A stretch of DNA of 64,000 nucleotides from Spongiactinospora rosea (GTDB lineage: Bacteria; Actinomycetota; Actinomycetes; Streptosporangiales; Streptosporangiaceae), in contig NZ_QMEY01000007.1 of the NCBI RefSeq assembly GCF_003315795.1, positions 186,001 to 250,000 on the forward strand, read 5' to 3'. Both the position numbers and the translations under genes were made by a program. The notes under the pieces were generated by a model that did no database searches, had not been told where the DNA came from, and saw only the letters and a program-made list of their open reading frames with translations. Position 1 is the stretch's first letter; every line of letters starts with the position of its first letter. Positions 52,361 through 60,772 of this stretch are shown piece after piece.

Positions 52361-53566
52361 ATGGCGGACACAAGCGGGCGCGGTCGTGCGCTGGTCGTCG
52401 GGCTCGGGATCGCGGGCCTCGCCACCGCGCTGCGACTACGGCGGATCGGCTGGGAGCCGGTGGTGATCGAACGTTCCCCGCAACGCCGCTCAAGCGGGTA
52501 CTTCGTCATGCTCTTCGGTACCGGGATCACCTCGGCCCGGCGGCTGGACGTGCTGGAGGGGATCGGCGACCGCAGCAGCCCGGCGCTCGCCTCCTACGAG
52601 GTGGACCGGGCCGGGCGGCGTACCCCCGGCCTGAGCCCGGCGGGCCTGCCCGGCAGGCCCAAGGTGCTGATGCGCGGCGACATCGAGCAGGCGCTGTTCT
52701 CCGCGTTGCCGGACGATGTGGAGATCCGGTACGCCACCATGCCCACCCAGATCACCCAGGACGAATCCGGCGCCGAGGTCACCCTGCGCAACACCGTCTC
52801 CGGCGGCACCGTCACCGAGCGGTTCGACCTGGTGGTGGGCGCGGACGGGATGCGTTCGACCGTGCGGGAGCTGGTCTTCGGGCCGCAGAAGTACCTGCAC
52901 CCGCTGAACTACATGATCGGCGCGACCGTGGCGGACGGGCCGATCGAGGGCTTCGGCCTGAACGACGGCCTGGTCCTGGCAGAGCCGGGACGTTCGGTGT
53001 GGGCGTTCGCGTTCCGCGACCACGGACCCGGCCTGCTGTTCTCCTATCGCACCAACGACATCGACGCCGAGTTCGGCCGGCCGGCGATCGAGTCCATCCG
53101 TGCCGCGTTCGGCCCGCAGCGGCCGGGCCCCCTGCTGGAGAAGCTGTTCACGGCGTTCGACAATGCCCCGGAGCACCTGTTCGACTCGGTGAACCAGGTC
53201 AAGATGCCGCGCTGGCACCGCGGGCGGGTCGTCCTGGTCGGCGACGCCGCCTGGTGCCTGACCCTGTACTCGGGCATGGGCGCCTCCAGCGCCATCGCCG
53301 GGGGCGAAGCGCTGGGCACCCTGCTGCGGCGGCACTCCGCGGACATTCCGGGCGCACTGCGGGCGTGGGAGAACCGGATGCGGCCGTTCATTCACAAGGA
53401 GCAGAGCGGCGTACTGGCCATGCGCACGTTGTTCACGCCGCACGACCGCAGGGAGCAGTTCACCCGCAAGCTGATGATCAACCTCATGCGCAACCCGGCC
53501 ACCCGGCCGGTCGTGACCAAGATAATAGACATGAGGAACAAGGAGTTCGACGTAGCCGCCGTGTGA
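52361..53566 (+). CDS. FAD-dependent monooxygenase
   Basis: A 401-residue flavoprotein hydroxylase. The ATG at 52361 has GAAGGGAAG upstream. The FAD motif is ALVVGLGIAGLATALRLRRIG, the DG motif LVVGADGMRSTVRE and the GD motif VLVGDAAWCLTLYSGMGAS. It adds one oxygen atom to an aromatic or polyketide-like substrate using NAD(P)H. The nearest regulator is the TetR gene downstream (53683), separated by a 16-base tandem repeat. Confidence 0.9.
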   Translation: MADTSGRGRALVVGLGIAGLATALRLRRIGWEPVVIERSPQRRSSGYFVMLFGTGITSARRLDVLEGIGDRSSPALASYEVDRAGRRTPGLSPAGLPGRPKVLMRGDIEQALFSALPDDVEIRYATMPTQITQDESGAEVTLRNTVSGGTVTERFDLVVGADGMRSTVRELVFGPQKYLHPLNYMIGATVADGPIEGFGLNDGLVLAEPGRSVWAFAFRDHGPGLLFSYRTNDIDAEFGRPAIESIRAAFGPQRPGPLLEKLFTAFDNAPEHLFDSVNQVKMPRWHRGRVVLVGDAAWCLTLYSGMGASSAIAGGEALGTLLRRHSADIPGALRAWENRMRPFIHKEQSGVLAMRTLFTPHDRREQFTRKLMINLMRNPATRPVVTKIIDMRNKEFDVAAV

Positions 53567-53571
53567 CTCCG

Positions 53572-53667
53572 GCTCGACCGCGAAAGTACTCGGCCGCGCG
53601 AACACTCGGTCGCGCACGCACTCGGCCGTGCATGTACTCGGCCGTGCACGCACCCGGCCGCGAAAGC
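53572..53667. repeat. Six tandem 16-base repeats between monooxygenase and TetR genes
   Basis: Six consecutive 16-base units (53572-53667) follow the pattern (A/G)CTCGGCCGYGCxxxx, for example ACTCGGCCGTGCACGC and ACTCGGCCGTGCATGT. They fill almost the whole 116-base gap. Non-coding in this arrangement. Confidence 0.85.
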
Positions 53668-53682
53668 AGAGGAAGAGCCCAG

Positions 53683-54402
53683 GTGACCCCACTGATCGAG
53701 CACCAGTCGCGAAAAGCCGCCCGCATCCTGGACAGCACGCGCGAACTGGTGCTCGACCATGGCGTGCGCAAGGTCACCGTCACCGAGATCGCCCGGGTGG
53801 CCGGGGTCGGCAAGGGCACCGTCTACCTGTACTGGCCCACCAAGGAAGACCTGATCCTCGGGTTGTTCGCGCGCGACCTGCTGACCTTCCTGGACGACGC
53901 CATCGCCAGCGTGGTCGCCGACCCGGCCGCCGTACTGCCGCGCCGCTTCGGGCCGCTGCTGATCCGCACGGGGCTGAGGCTCCCGCTGGCCCGCCGCCTG
54001 TACCGCAGCGAGGCCGACCTGCTGCGGCTGTTCACGCAGCAGGACGGCTACGGCGAACTCCTCGACCGCACCACGCCCAGCGCCATGTGCCAGGCGGGCA
54101 TGCCGATCCTGCACCGGCACCGGCTGATCCGCCAGGACCGCCCGCTGCTGGACCTGACCTACATGGTGCACGCCGTGACCACCGGATTTCTCACCGCCAT
54201 CGCCGACCCCGACGCCGCCCCGCCCGGTCCGGCCGACCCCGACGCGGTCCTCGCCGACACCCTGGCCCAGTTGCTCGACCCGCCCGCCGCGCCGGAGGGA
54301 CCGGCCATCGCCGCGGCCGGCGCCGAGACGATCGAGGTGATGCGCGAGATCCGGGAGGCGGTACTGGAACTCATCGACCGCAGCCAGACCCCCCAGCAGT
54401 GA
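53683..54402 (+). CDS. TetR family transcriptional regulator
   Basis: A 239-residue TetR protein from a GTG at 53683 with GAGGAAGAG upstream. The helix-turn-helix includes VTEIARVAGVGKGTVYLYWPTKEDLI. The frame is open far upstream, but that sequence overlaps the monooxygenase gene out of frame and is discounted. The C-terminus is Pro/Ala-rich. It probably represses the monooxygenase gene via the palindromes at 52301-52342. Confidence 0.85.
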   Translation: MTPLIEHQSRKAARILDSTRELVLDHGVRKVTVTEIARVAGVGKGTVYLYWPTKEDLILGLFARDLLTFLDDAIASVVADPAAVLPRRFGPLLIRTGLRLPLARRLYRSEADLLRLFTQQDGYGELLDRTTPSAMCQAGMPILHRHRLIRQDRPLLDLTYMVHAVTTGFLTAIADPDAAPPGPADPDAVLADTLAQLLDPPAAPEGPAIAAAGAETIEVMREIREAVLELIDRSQTPQQ

Positions 54403-54414
54403 GCCGCCTTGGCT

Positions 54415-55275
54415 TCAGGTGAGGCCCGCCAGGTGGTCGAGGGAGGCGCGGACGGCGGTCATGGGCCCCTCGCCGGGCGGGGGCTCGCGGGTGAGGGCCG
54501 TGTCGGGGGCCACGACGTACCAGCCGTCGTATCCGGTGCCGGAGAGGGCGGCCACGACGGCGGCGGTGTCCAGCTCGCCCTCGCCCAAGGGCCGGAAGAG
54601 GCCGGCGCGCACGGCTTCGGTGTAGGTCAGGTTGCCCGCTCTGAGCTGGGCGGCCAGCTCGGCGTCCACGTCCTTGAGGTGGACGTGCGCGATCCGCTCC
54701 GGGGCCGCGCGGACGAGCGCCGCCGGGTCGGTGCCGCCGAGCAGCAGGTGGCCGGTGTCCAGGCAGAGCGGTATGTCGGATTCGTCGAGGAGGCGGGTCA
54801 CCTCGTCGGCGTTCGCGATGGCGGTTCCCGCGTGCGGGTGGAGCACCGCCGTGCGGCCGAACCGCTCGCCCTCCTCGACGATCTTGCCGAGGTTGGTCAG
54901 GAGGGTCTTCCAGCCGGTCGAGTCGAGCTGGGGGCGCAGGTCGTAGTCGGGGCCGTTGGCGACGGCGGCGAAGATGGCGATCTCGACGTCGCCGTCGCGG
55001 TATCCGCGCAGCGTCGCACGTACGTCGGGCACCGGGTCGAACGCGGGATCGTGCAGCACAAGAGGGGTGAATCCACCCAGACCGCGCAGGCCGTACTCGG
55101 CGAGCAGCGCGGCGCGGCGCGCGGGCGAGGGCGGCAGGTAGCCGGGCGGGCCCAGCTCGGTGGCGGCGAACCCGAGATCGCGCATCTCGGCGAGCACCCG
55201 GGCGCGGTCGAGCTGGTACCCCCAGCCGGGCATCGCGCTGACGCCCCACGCGATGGGAGCCCCCGCGGTCTTCAT
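54415..55275 (-). CDS. TIM-barrel sugar-phosphate isomerase/epimerase family protein
   Basis: A 286-residue protein from an ATG at 55275 with a strong GGAGGTGA site. It is an AP-endonuclease-2-like TIM barrel: RDLGFAATELGPPGY, the metal-ligand region LDTGHLLLGG, HVHLKDVD and late GYDGWYVV. It resembles IolE (2-keto-myo-inositol dehydratase) and related inositol enzymes, but no inositol operon is visible, so the substrate is uncertain. Confidence 0.78.
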   Translation of the reverse strand: MKTAGAPIAWGVSAMPGWGYQLDRARVLAEMRDLGFAATELGPPGYLPPSPARRAALLAEYGLRGLGGFTPLVLHDPAFDPVPDVRATLRGYRDGDVEIAIFAAVANGPDYDLRPQLDSTGWKTLLTNLGKIVEEGERFGRTAVLHPHAGTAIANADEVTRLLDESDIPLCLDTGHLLLGGTDPAALVRAAPERIAHVHLKDVDAELAAQLRAGNLTYTEAVRAGLFRPLGEGELDTAAVVAALSGTGYDGWYVVAPDTALTREPPPGEGPMTAVRASLDHLAGLT

Positions 55276-55390
55276 CGGTTCACCTCCGTGACGCGGCCCG
55301 TACATCCGGGCACGCACGACGCGTCCTCGATTGTGCCCGATCCCTTCCTCTCCCCGTTTCCGGCGCGCGGAAACCCGTTCGCGCCGGAGG

Positions 55391-56791
55391 TCAGAGCGCG
55401 GCGGCCAGGGCGCGTACGGCGGGGTCGGCGCGGTGCGGCGGCAGGCGGGCGAAGCCGGCCACGACGGCCCCGACGCCGCCGGGCCGCCCCCGCATCGGGG
55501 CGACGGGCTCGGCGATGATCCCCGCGTCGCGGGCCGCGTCCGCGACGCGCACCTCGGCGATCCCGTCCGGCAACTCGACGTAGACGTGCAGGCCCGCCGC
55601 CACCCCCCGCACCCGGAACTCCGGCAGGTGGGCGGCGACCGCCGCCACGAACGCGTCCCTGCGCCTGCGGTACTCCCGGCGCATCCGCCGCAGGTGACGG
55701 TCGTACTCGCCGCTCGCCAGCAGGTGCGCCAGGGCGTACTGCTCGATCACCGGCGAGCCGAGGTCCAGGTCGGCGCGGGCCTGCCTGACCCGCTCGCTGA
55801 AGCCGCGCGGGGCCACGACCCAGCCCAGCCGCAGGCCGGGCGCCAGCGGTTTGCTCACCGAACCGCACAGCGCCACCCGGCCCGGGTCCAGGCCCTGGAG
55901 GCAGCCGACGGGGTCGCGGTCGAAGCGGAACTCCGCGTCGTAGTCGTCCTCCAGGACCAGCGCGCCGGTCTCGGCGGCCCAGGCCATCAGCTCGGCCCGG
56001 CGTCCGGGCGAGAGCACCACTCCGGTGGGGTACTGGTGGGCGGGGGTCACCAGTACGGCTCGTGCCCGTGTACGGGCCAGGGCCTCGACGTCGATGCCCT
56101 CGTCGTCCACCGGGACGTGCACCAGGTCTGCGCCCGACGAGGTCAGCAGCGGGACCTGACGGGCGGCGGTCGGGTCCTCCACGGCCAGCCGTACGCGGGA
56201 CCCGGGCGACTCCCCCGCCAGCAGCCGGATCGTGATGGCCAGGCCCTGGGCGACCCCGCCGACCACGATCAGGTCCGTGGGCGCGATGTCGGCGGCGCGG
56301 ACCCGTCCCAGGTAGGCGGCCAGTTCGCGGCGCAGCGGCGGCACCCCGCCGGGGTCGGAGTAGTCGAAGGCGTCGCTGGTCATCGTGGACAGGGCGTGGC
56401 GCAGGGCGGCCAGCCAGCGTTCGCGCGGGAACTCCGTCAGGTCGGGGGTGGTGGCGCGCACCCCGTGGTAGGCGTGCGGGGGCATGGTGTCCTGGGCGGG
56501 GCCGCGGGCCACGGCGGCGGGCGCGACGCGGGTGCCCGCGCCCACGCGGGAGATCAGGAAGCCCTCGGCGACCAGCCGTTCGTACGCCTCGACCACGACG
56601 CCCCTGGAGACGCCGAGGTCTCTGGCCAGGTCGCGGCTGGCGGGCAGGCGCGCGCCGGGGGCCAGCCTGCCCTGGCGTACGGCGGCGCGCAGCTCACCGG
56701 CGATCTGCGCGGTCACGCCGCCCGCCGTACGGTCCACGGAGAGGTGGAGATCCGCCAAATGGTCCTCGATTCTGGTCGCCGATTGGACCAT
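55391..56791 (-). CDS. MocR/PdxR-type regulator (GntR helix-turn-helix plus aminotransferase domain)
   Basis: A 466-residue protein. The GntR winged helix (about 20-90) has GARLPASRDLARDLGVSRGVVVEAYERLVAEGF. The fold-type I aminotransferase-like part (about 120-460) has LVTPAHQYPTGVVLSPGRR, VLEDDYDAEFRF and the PLP-lysine region GSVSKPLAPGLRLGW. MocR proteins bind PLP or amino metabolites and regulate the neighbouring gene. It is divergent from an EamA exporter, with an 8-base palindrome overlapping its own start codon. Confidence 0.92.
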   Translation of the reverse strand: MVQSATRIEDHLADLHLSVDRTAGGVTAQIAGELRAAVRQGRLAPGARLPASRDLARDLGVSRGVVVEAYERLVAEGFLISRVGAGTRVAPAAVARGPAQDTMPPHAYHGVRATTPDLTEFPRERWLAALRHALSTMTSDAFDYSDPGGVPPLRRELAAYLGRVRAADIAPTDLIVVGGVAQGLAITIRLLAGESPGSRVRLAVEDPTAARQVPLLTSSGADLVHVPVDDEGIDVEALARTRARAVLVTPAHQYPTGVVLSPGRRAELMAWAAETGALVLEDDYDAEFRFDRDPVGCLQGLDPGRVALCGSVSKPLAPGLRLGWVVAPRGFSERVRQARADLDLGSPVIEQYALAHLLASGEYDRHLRRMRREYRRRRDAFVAAVAAHLPEFRVRGVAAGLHVYVELPDGIAEVRVADAARDAGIIAEPVAPMRGRPGGVGAVVAGFARLPPHRADPAVRALAAAL

Positions 56792-56808
56792 CCAGGCGGG
56801 CCAATCGG
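56779..56808. promoter_or_regulatory. Palindrome overlapping the MocR start codon
   Basis: CCGATTGG (56779-56786) and CCAATCGG (56801-56808) are perfect arms. A TAGTAT box at 56813-56818 lies 8 bases before the EamA ATG at 56827, suggesting a leaderless exporter transcript. The palindrome would span the MocR start and the -35 region of the exporter. Confidence 0.7.
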
Positions 56809-56826
56809 TTTCTAGTATCTCCCCCT

Positions 56827-57759
56827 ATGAGTTCCATGGGGGGTGCTAACGGGCGGAACGTCGTGATGGCTTCCGTCGCGATGTTCATGGTGGGGACGCT
56901 CGCCGGGGTGTCCGACCTGATCAACGAGTTTCCGGTGTACGGCGGGCAGGCGGTCCGCTACGCGGTGGGCGCGCTGGTGCTGCTGGCCATGGCCCGGCTG
57001 CTCGGGCAGCGGTTCGTACGGCTCGGCCTGCGCGAGACCGTGCTGCTGGTGCTCCTCACGCTGACCGGGCTGGTGCTGTTCAACGTCGCGGTCATCGAGT
57101 CCACCAGGCACGCGGGGCCCGCTCTGGCCGGGACGGTGCTGGGCACGGTCCCTCTGGCGCTGGCGCTGGTCGGCGGGCGCCGTCCGGCTCCGCACGTTCT
57201 GGTGGGGGCGTCCGTGGTGGTGGCGGGGGCGACCATCGCCACCGGGCTGGGCACCGGCAACCTGCCGGGGCTGCTGTGGTCGCTGGTGGCGCTGGCCTGC
57301 GAGGTGTCCTTCTCGCTGCTGGCCCTGCCGCTGCTGCCCAGGCTGGGGGCGGTGCGGGTGTCGGCGTACACGACGGCGCTGGCGGTGCCGCTGTTCCTGA
57401 CCTTGGGGCTGGTCACGGACGGGGCGGCGGGGATGCTGCGGACTCCGACGGTCGCCGAAGGGCTGGGCTTCGCGTACCTGTCCATCGCGGTGACCGTGGG
57501 GGCGTTCTTCCTCTGGTACACGGCGCTGCCGAGGCTCGGCCCGGCGCGGGCGGGGCTGTTCGCGGGGCTGATCCCGGTGGGCGCGATCGTCACGGGTGCG
57601 GTACTCGGCCTGGCCACGCCCACTCCCGCCGACCTTGTGGGGGCGGGGCTGGTTATAACGGGCATCGTCATCGGCCTGTACGGCAGGCGTCCTCGTCCTG
57701 CGGCCGGCGGGGAGTCCGTTGAGGAACCCGAAGTTATCCACAGGCAGCCGGTCGGGTGA
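56827..57759 (+). CDS. EamA/DMT-superfamily transporter
   Basis: A 310-residue membrane protein with about ten helices in two EamA repeats (LLTLTGLVLFNVAVIESTRHAG and the second set near YLSIAVTVGAFFLWYTALPRLG). These export amino acids, metabolites or vitamins. Its divergent MocR neighbour probably regulates it. The ATG at 56827 fits a leaderless start. Confidence 0.85.
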   Translation: MSSMGGANGRNVVMASVAMFMVGTLAGVSDLINEFPVYGGQAVRYAVGALVLLAMARLLGQRFVRLGLRETVLLVLLTLTGLVLFNVAVIESTRHAGPALAGTVLGTVPLALALVGGRRPAPHVLVGASVVVAGATIATGLGTGNLPGLLWSLVALACEVSFSLLALPLLPRLGAVRVSAYTTALAVPLFLTLGLVTDGAAGMLRTPTVAEGLGFAYLSIAVTVGAFFLWYTALPRLGPARAGLFAGLIPVGAIVTGAVLGLATPTPADLVGAGLVITGIVIGLYGRRPRPAAGGESVEEPEVIHRQPVG

Positions 57760-57859
57760 ACCGCGAGTTATCCACAGGTGGCCGATCCCGTGACACGGGG
57801 AGGGCGGCGCGGGCTTAATCTCGACTCGCAAAGGGACCACTGAGGAGGACGACGCGACG

Positions 57860-59533
57860 ATGCCCGAGTTCGACTACACCGACCTGCTGCCGCTGGGCCC
57901 CGACGAGACCGAGTACCGGCTGATCACCACGGAGGGGGTGCGGCGGGTGGAGGCCGCCGGGCGGTCCTTCCTGGAGGTCGAGCCGGAGGCGCTGCGCCGG
58001 CTCACCGAGGCGGCGGTCCACGACATCTCGCACTACCTGCGCGCCTCCCACCTGGCCCAGCTCCGCAAGATCGTCGATGACCCCGAGTCCAGCGGCAACG
58101 ACCGCTACGTCGCGCTCGACCTGTTGAAGAACGCCTCCATCTCGGCCGGCGGCGTGCTGCCCATGTGCCAGGACACCGGCACCGCGATCGTGATGGGCAA
58201 GCGCGGCCGGCACGTGCTGACCGACGGCCACGACGCCGAGCACATCTCGCGCGGGGTCTACGACGCCTACACGACGCTCAACCTGCGCTATTCGCAGATG
58301 GCGCCGCTGACCATGTGGGAGGAGAAGAACACCGGCAGCAACCTCCCGGCCCAGATCGAGCTGTACGCCGAAGACCCCGGCGGGCACCCCGACGAGTACA
58401 AGCTGCTGTTCATGGCCAAGGGCGGCGGCAGCGCCAACAAGTCGTTCCTCTACCAGGAGACCAAGGCGGTGCTCAACGAGCGGCGCATGCTGGAGTTCCT
58501 GGAGGAGAAGATCAGCTCTTTGGGCACCGCCGCCTGCCCGCCCTACCACCTGGCGGTGGTGGTGGGCGGCACCAGCGCCGAGTTCGCGCTGAAGACCGCC
58601 AAATACGCCTCGGCCCGTTACCTCGACGCGCTGCCCACCGAGGGGTCCGCCAGCGGGCACGGCTTCCGCGATCTGGAGCTGGAGAAGAAGGTCTTCGAGC
58701 TGACCCAGGGTCTGGGCATCGGCGCGCAGTTCGGCGGCAAGTACTTCTGTCACGACGTGCGGGTGATCCGGCTGCCCAGGCACGGCGCGTCCTGCCCGGT
58801 CGCCATCGCGGTGTCGTGCAGCGCCGACCGGCAGGCGCTCGCCAAGATCACCCCTGAGGGCGTGTTCCTGGAGAAGCTGGAAACCGACCCGGCGCGGTTC
58901 CTGCCCGACACCACCGACGAGCACCTTGGCGGTGACGTGGTGCGGATCGACCTCAACCGTCCGATGTGGGAGGTCTTGGCGGAGCTGTCCCAGCACCCGG
59001 TGAAGACCCGGCTGTCCCTCAACGGCCCGCTGGTGGTGGCCCGCGACATCGCCCACGCCAAGATCGCCGAGCGGCTCGACGCGGGCGAGCCGATGCCCGC
59101 CTACCTGAAGGACCACGCGGTCTACTACGCAGGCCCGGCCAAGACCCCCACCGGCTACGCCTCCGGCTCCTTCGGCCCGACCACCGCCGGCCGGATGGAC
59201 TCCTACGTCGAGCGCTTCCAGGCCGCAGGCGGCTCCCTGGTCATGCTGGCCAAGGGCAACCGCTCGACCCAGGTCACCGAGGCCTGCCGCCGCAACGGCG
59301 GCTTCTACCTCGGCTCGATCGGCGGCCCGGCCGCCCGGCTGGCCCAGGACTGCATCAAGAAGGTGGAGGTGCTGGAGTACGAGGAGCTGGGCATGGAGGC
59401 GGTCTGGAAGATCGAGGTGGAAGACTTCCCGGCCTTCATCGTGGTCGACGACAAGGGCAACGACTTCTTCGACCGACGCCGGCAGGACGGCGGAGCCACC
59501 TTCATGGGCATCCCCACCCGCCCCCGCACGTAA
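57860..59533 (+). CDS. Fumarate hydratase, class I (Fe-S type)
   Basis: A 557-residue class I fumarase of the TCA cycle (fumarate to malate), similar in length to E. coli FumA/FumB. Candidate cluster-binding cysteines are Cys103 (PMCQDTGT), Cys226 (AACPPYH) and Cys320 (AVSCSADR), which match the three ligands of FumA. N- and C-terminal domains are fused in one chain. GAGGAGGACG precedes the ATG. It stands alone between the EamA gene and the pentapeptide gene. Confidence 0.95.
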   Translation: MPEFDYTDLLPLGPDETEYRLITTEGVRRVEAAGRSFLEVEPEALRRLTEAAVHDISHYLRASHLAQLRKIVDDPESSGNDRYVALDLLKNASISAGGVLPMCQDTGTAIVMGKRGRHVLTDGHDAEHISRGVYDAYTTLNLRYSQMAPLTMWEEKNTGSNLPAQIELYAEDPGGHPDEYKLLFMAKGGGSANKSFLYQETKAVLNERRMLEFLEEKISSLGTAACPPYHLAVVVGGTSAEFALKTAKYASARYLDALPTEGSASGHGFRDLELEKKVFELTQGLGIGAQFGGKYFCHDVRVIRLPRHGASCPVAIAVSCSADRQALAKITPEGVFLEKLETDPARFLPDTTDEHLGGDVVRIDLNRPMWEVLAELSQHPVKTRLSLNGPLVVARDIAHAKIAERLDAGEPMPAYLKDHAVYYAGPAKTPTGYASGSFGPTTAGRMDSYVERFQAAGGSLVMLAKGNRSTQVTEACRRNGGFYLGSIGGPAARLAQDCIKKVEVLEYEELGMEAVWKIEVEDFPAFIVVDDKGNDFFDRRRQDGGATFMGIPTRPRT

Positions 59534-59551
59534 ATGAGTCACAAGTTACAA

Positions 59552-59569
59552 GCCCGGCCATCACCGGGC
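59552..59569 (+). terminator. Short hairpin after the fumarase gene
   Basis: GCCCGG-CCATCA-CCGGGC forms a 6-base stem between the convergent fumarase and pentapeptide genes; it may terminate either. Confidence 0.45.
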
Positions 59570-59577
59570 CCACTGGT

Positions 59578-60600
59578 TCAGAACTTGGTGGTCGCGTCGG
59601 TTTTGGTGGTTCTGCGGATCTCGTCGGGGGTCATGCCCTTGACCCCTCTGAGGTCCGCGCCGCTCAGGTTCGCGCCCGCCAGTACAGCCGCGCCGATCTC
59701 GGCACCCCTGAGGTCGGCGCCGGTCAGATTCGCGTCGGTGAAGTCGGTTCCCGGGAAGAGCACCTTGCCCGTGAGCCGTGCGCCCGTCAGGTTCGCCCGG
59801 TACAGGGACGTGTACTTCAGCTGCGCGCCGCGCAGGTCGGCGCCGGTGAGGTCAGCGGCGTTCAGGGTCGCGCCGTTCAGATTGGCGGAGCGCAGGTCCG
59901 CGCCGCGCAGGTCGGCGTACATCATGTCGGCCTGCACGAGTTCGGCGTCAGCGAGGTAGGCGCCGGCCAGGTCCACGGAGCCCCACTGAGCGCCGGTGAA
60001 GCTGGCGTCCTTCAGGCGCGGGAACTCCTTCGTGGTACGCCGCGTGAGGTCGCCGAGGGCGCGCAGCGCGGCGTTCAGGTCGGCGCCCGGCTTCCAGGTG
60101 GCCATGCCCTTAGGCGTGCCCGGGCGGTCGCGGCCCTTGAGCCTGCCCGGACGGTCGTGCTCCAGGATGAACGCCGTCAGGACGTTCTGGATCGTCCCGG
60201 CGTCGGGGGCCGAGTCCTTGGCGATGCGGGCCAGCGCGGACACCCCGCCGGCCCTGACCTCAAGCGACCTGCCCGGGCCGATCTGCTCGACGGCCCTGGT
60301 GTAGCGGTCGGTGATCTGCTGTTCCTGGGTGACCCGGAGCTCTTCCTGCCCGGTCTGCCAGGTCAGCGCCGTGTAGTACAGACCGCCGCCGGTGAAGACC
60401 AGGCCCAGGATTATCCCGATCGAGTTGAGGGCCTGCCAGGGCCGTTGGCGGCGGGCCTCGTACATTTCCTGCCGTCTGTCGATCGGTAAGGAGTCCAGTT
60501 CCTCCTGCGTGGGCGGGGTGACCCGGGCCGCCCTCCGCCATCGACGGGGTCGCCTCGCGGCCTGGGAGAACGGGCTCAGAGGCTCGTCGGGAGTGCTCAT
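59578..60600 (-). CDS. Pentapeptide-repeat membrane protein
   Basis: A 340-residue protein. The ATG at 60600 is used; the upstream in-frame sequence looks non-coding. There is one membrane helix (about 60-80, SIGIILGLVFTGGGLYYTAL), a helical region to about 200, and then about 20 pentapeptide repeats of type A(D/N)LxG (ADLRGADLRSANLNGATLNA, ANLTGADLRGAE). Such repeats form a right-handed helix, sometimes mimicking DNA. Function here is unknown. Confidence 0.85.
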   Translation of the reverse strand: MSTPDEPLSPFSQAARRPRRWRRAARVTPPTQEELDSLPIDRRQEMYEARRQRPWQALNSIGIILGLVFTGGGLYYTALTWQTGQEELRVTQEQQITDRYTRAVEQIGPGRSLEVRAGGVSALARIAKDSAPDAGTIQNVLTAFILEHDRPGRLKGRDRPGTPKGMATWKPGADLNAALRALGDLTRRTTKEFPRLKDASFTGAQWGSVDLAGAYLADAELVQADMMYADLRGADLRSANLNGATLNAADLTGADLRGAQLKYTSLYRANLTGARLTGKVLFPGTDFTDANLTGADLRGAEIGAAVLAGANLSGADLRGVKGMTPDEIRRTTKTDATTKF

Positions 60601-60772
60601 TCGGGAAGGTACCTGCCATGGCTGTTGTTGATCGCGGAACGGTCGTCCGCTGGCCGAGATCTCCCACACCACCATGCACCCCGGCGTTGTCCATTCGCCC
60701 CTCCATTCACTGTCCAATCACTGGTCACCTGGGTGACAGGAGGTGTCCGCCACCACCTCTACCGTGGGGCGC

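Noticed and set aside
52999..53682. Longer start for the third TetR gene, overlapping the monooxygenase
   Set aside because: The extension lies out of frame across the monooxygenase gene and the 16-base repeats; the GTG at 53683 has a ribosome site and gives a normal TetR length.
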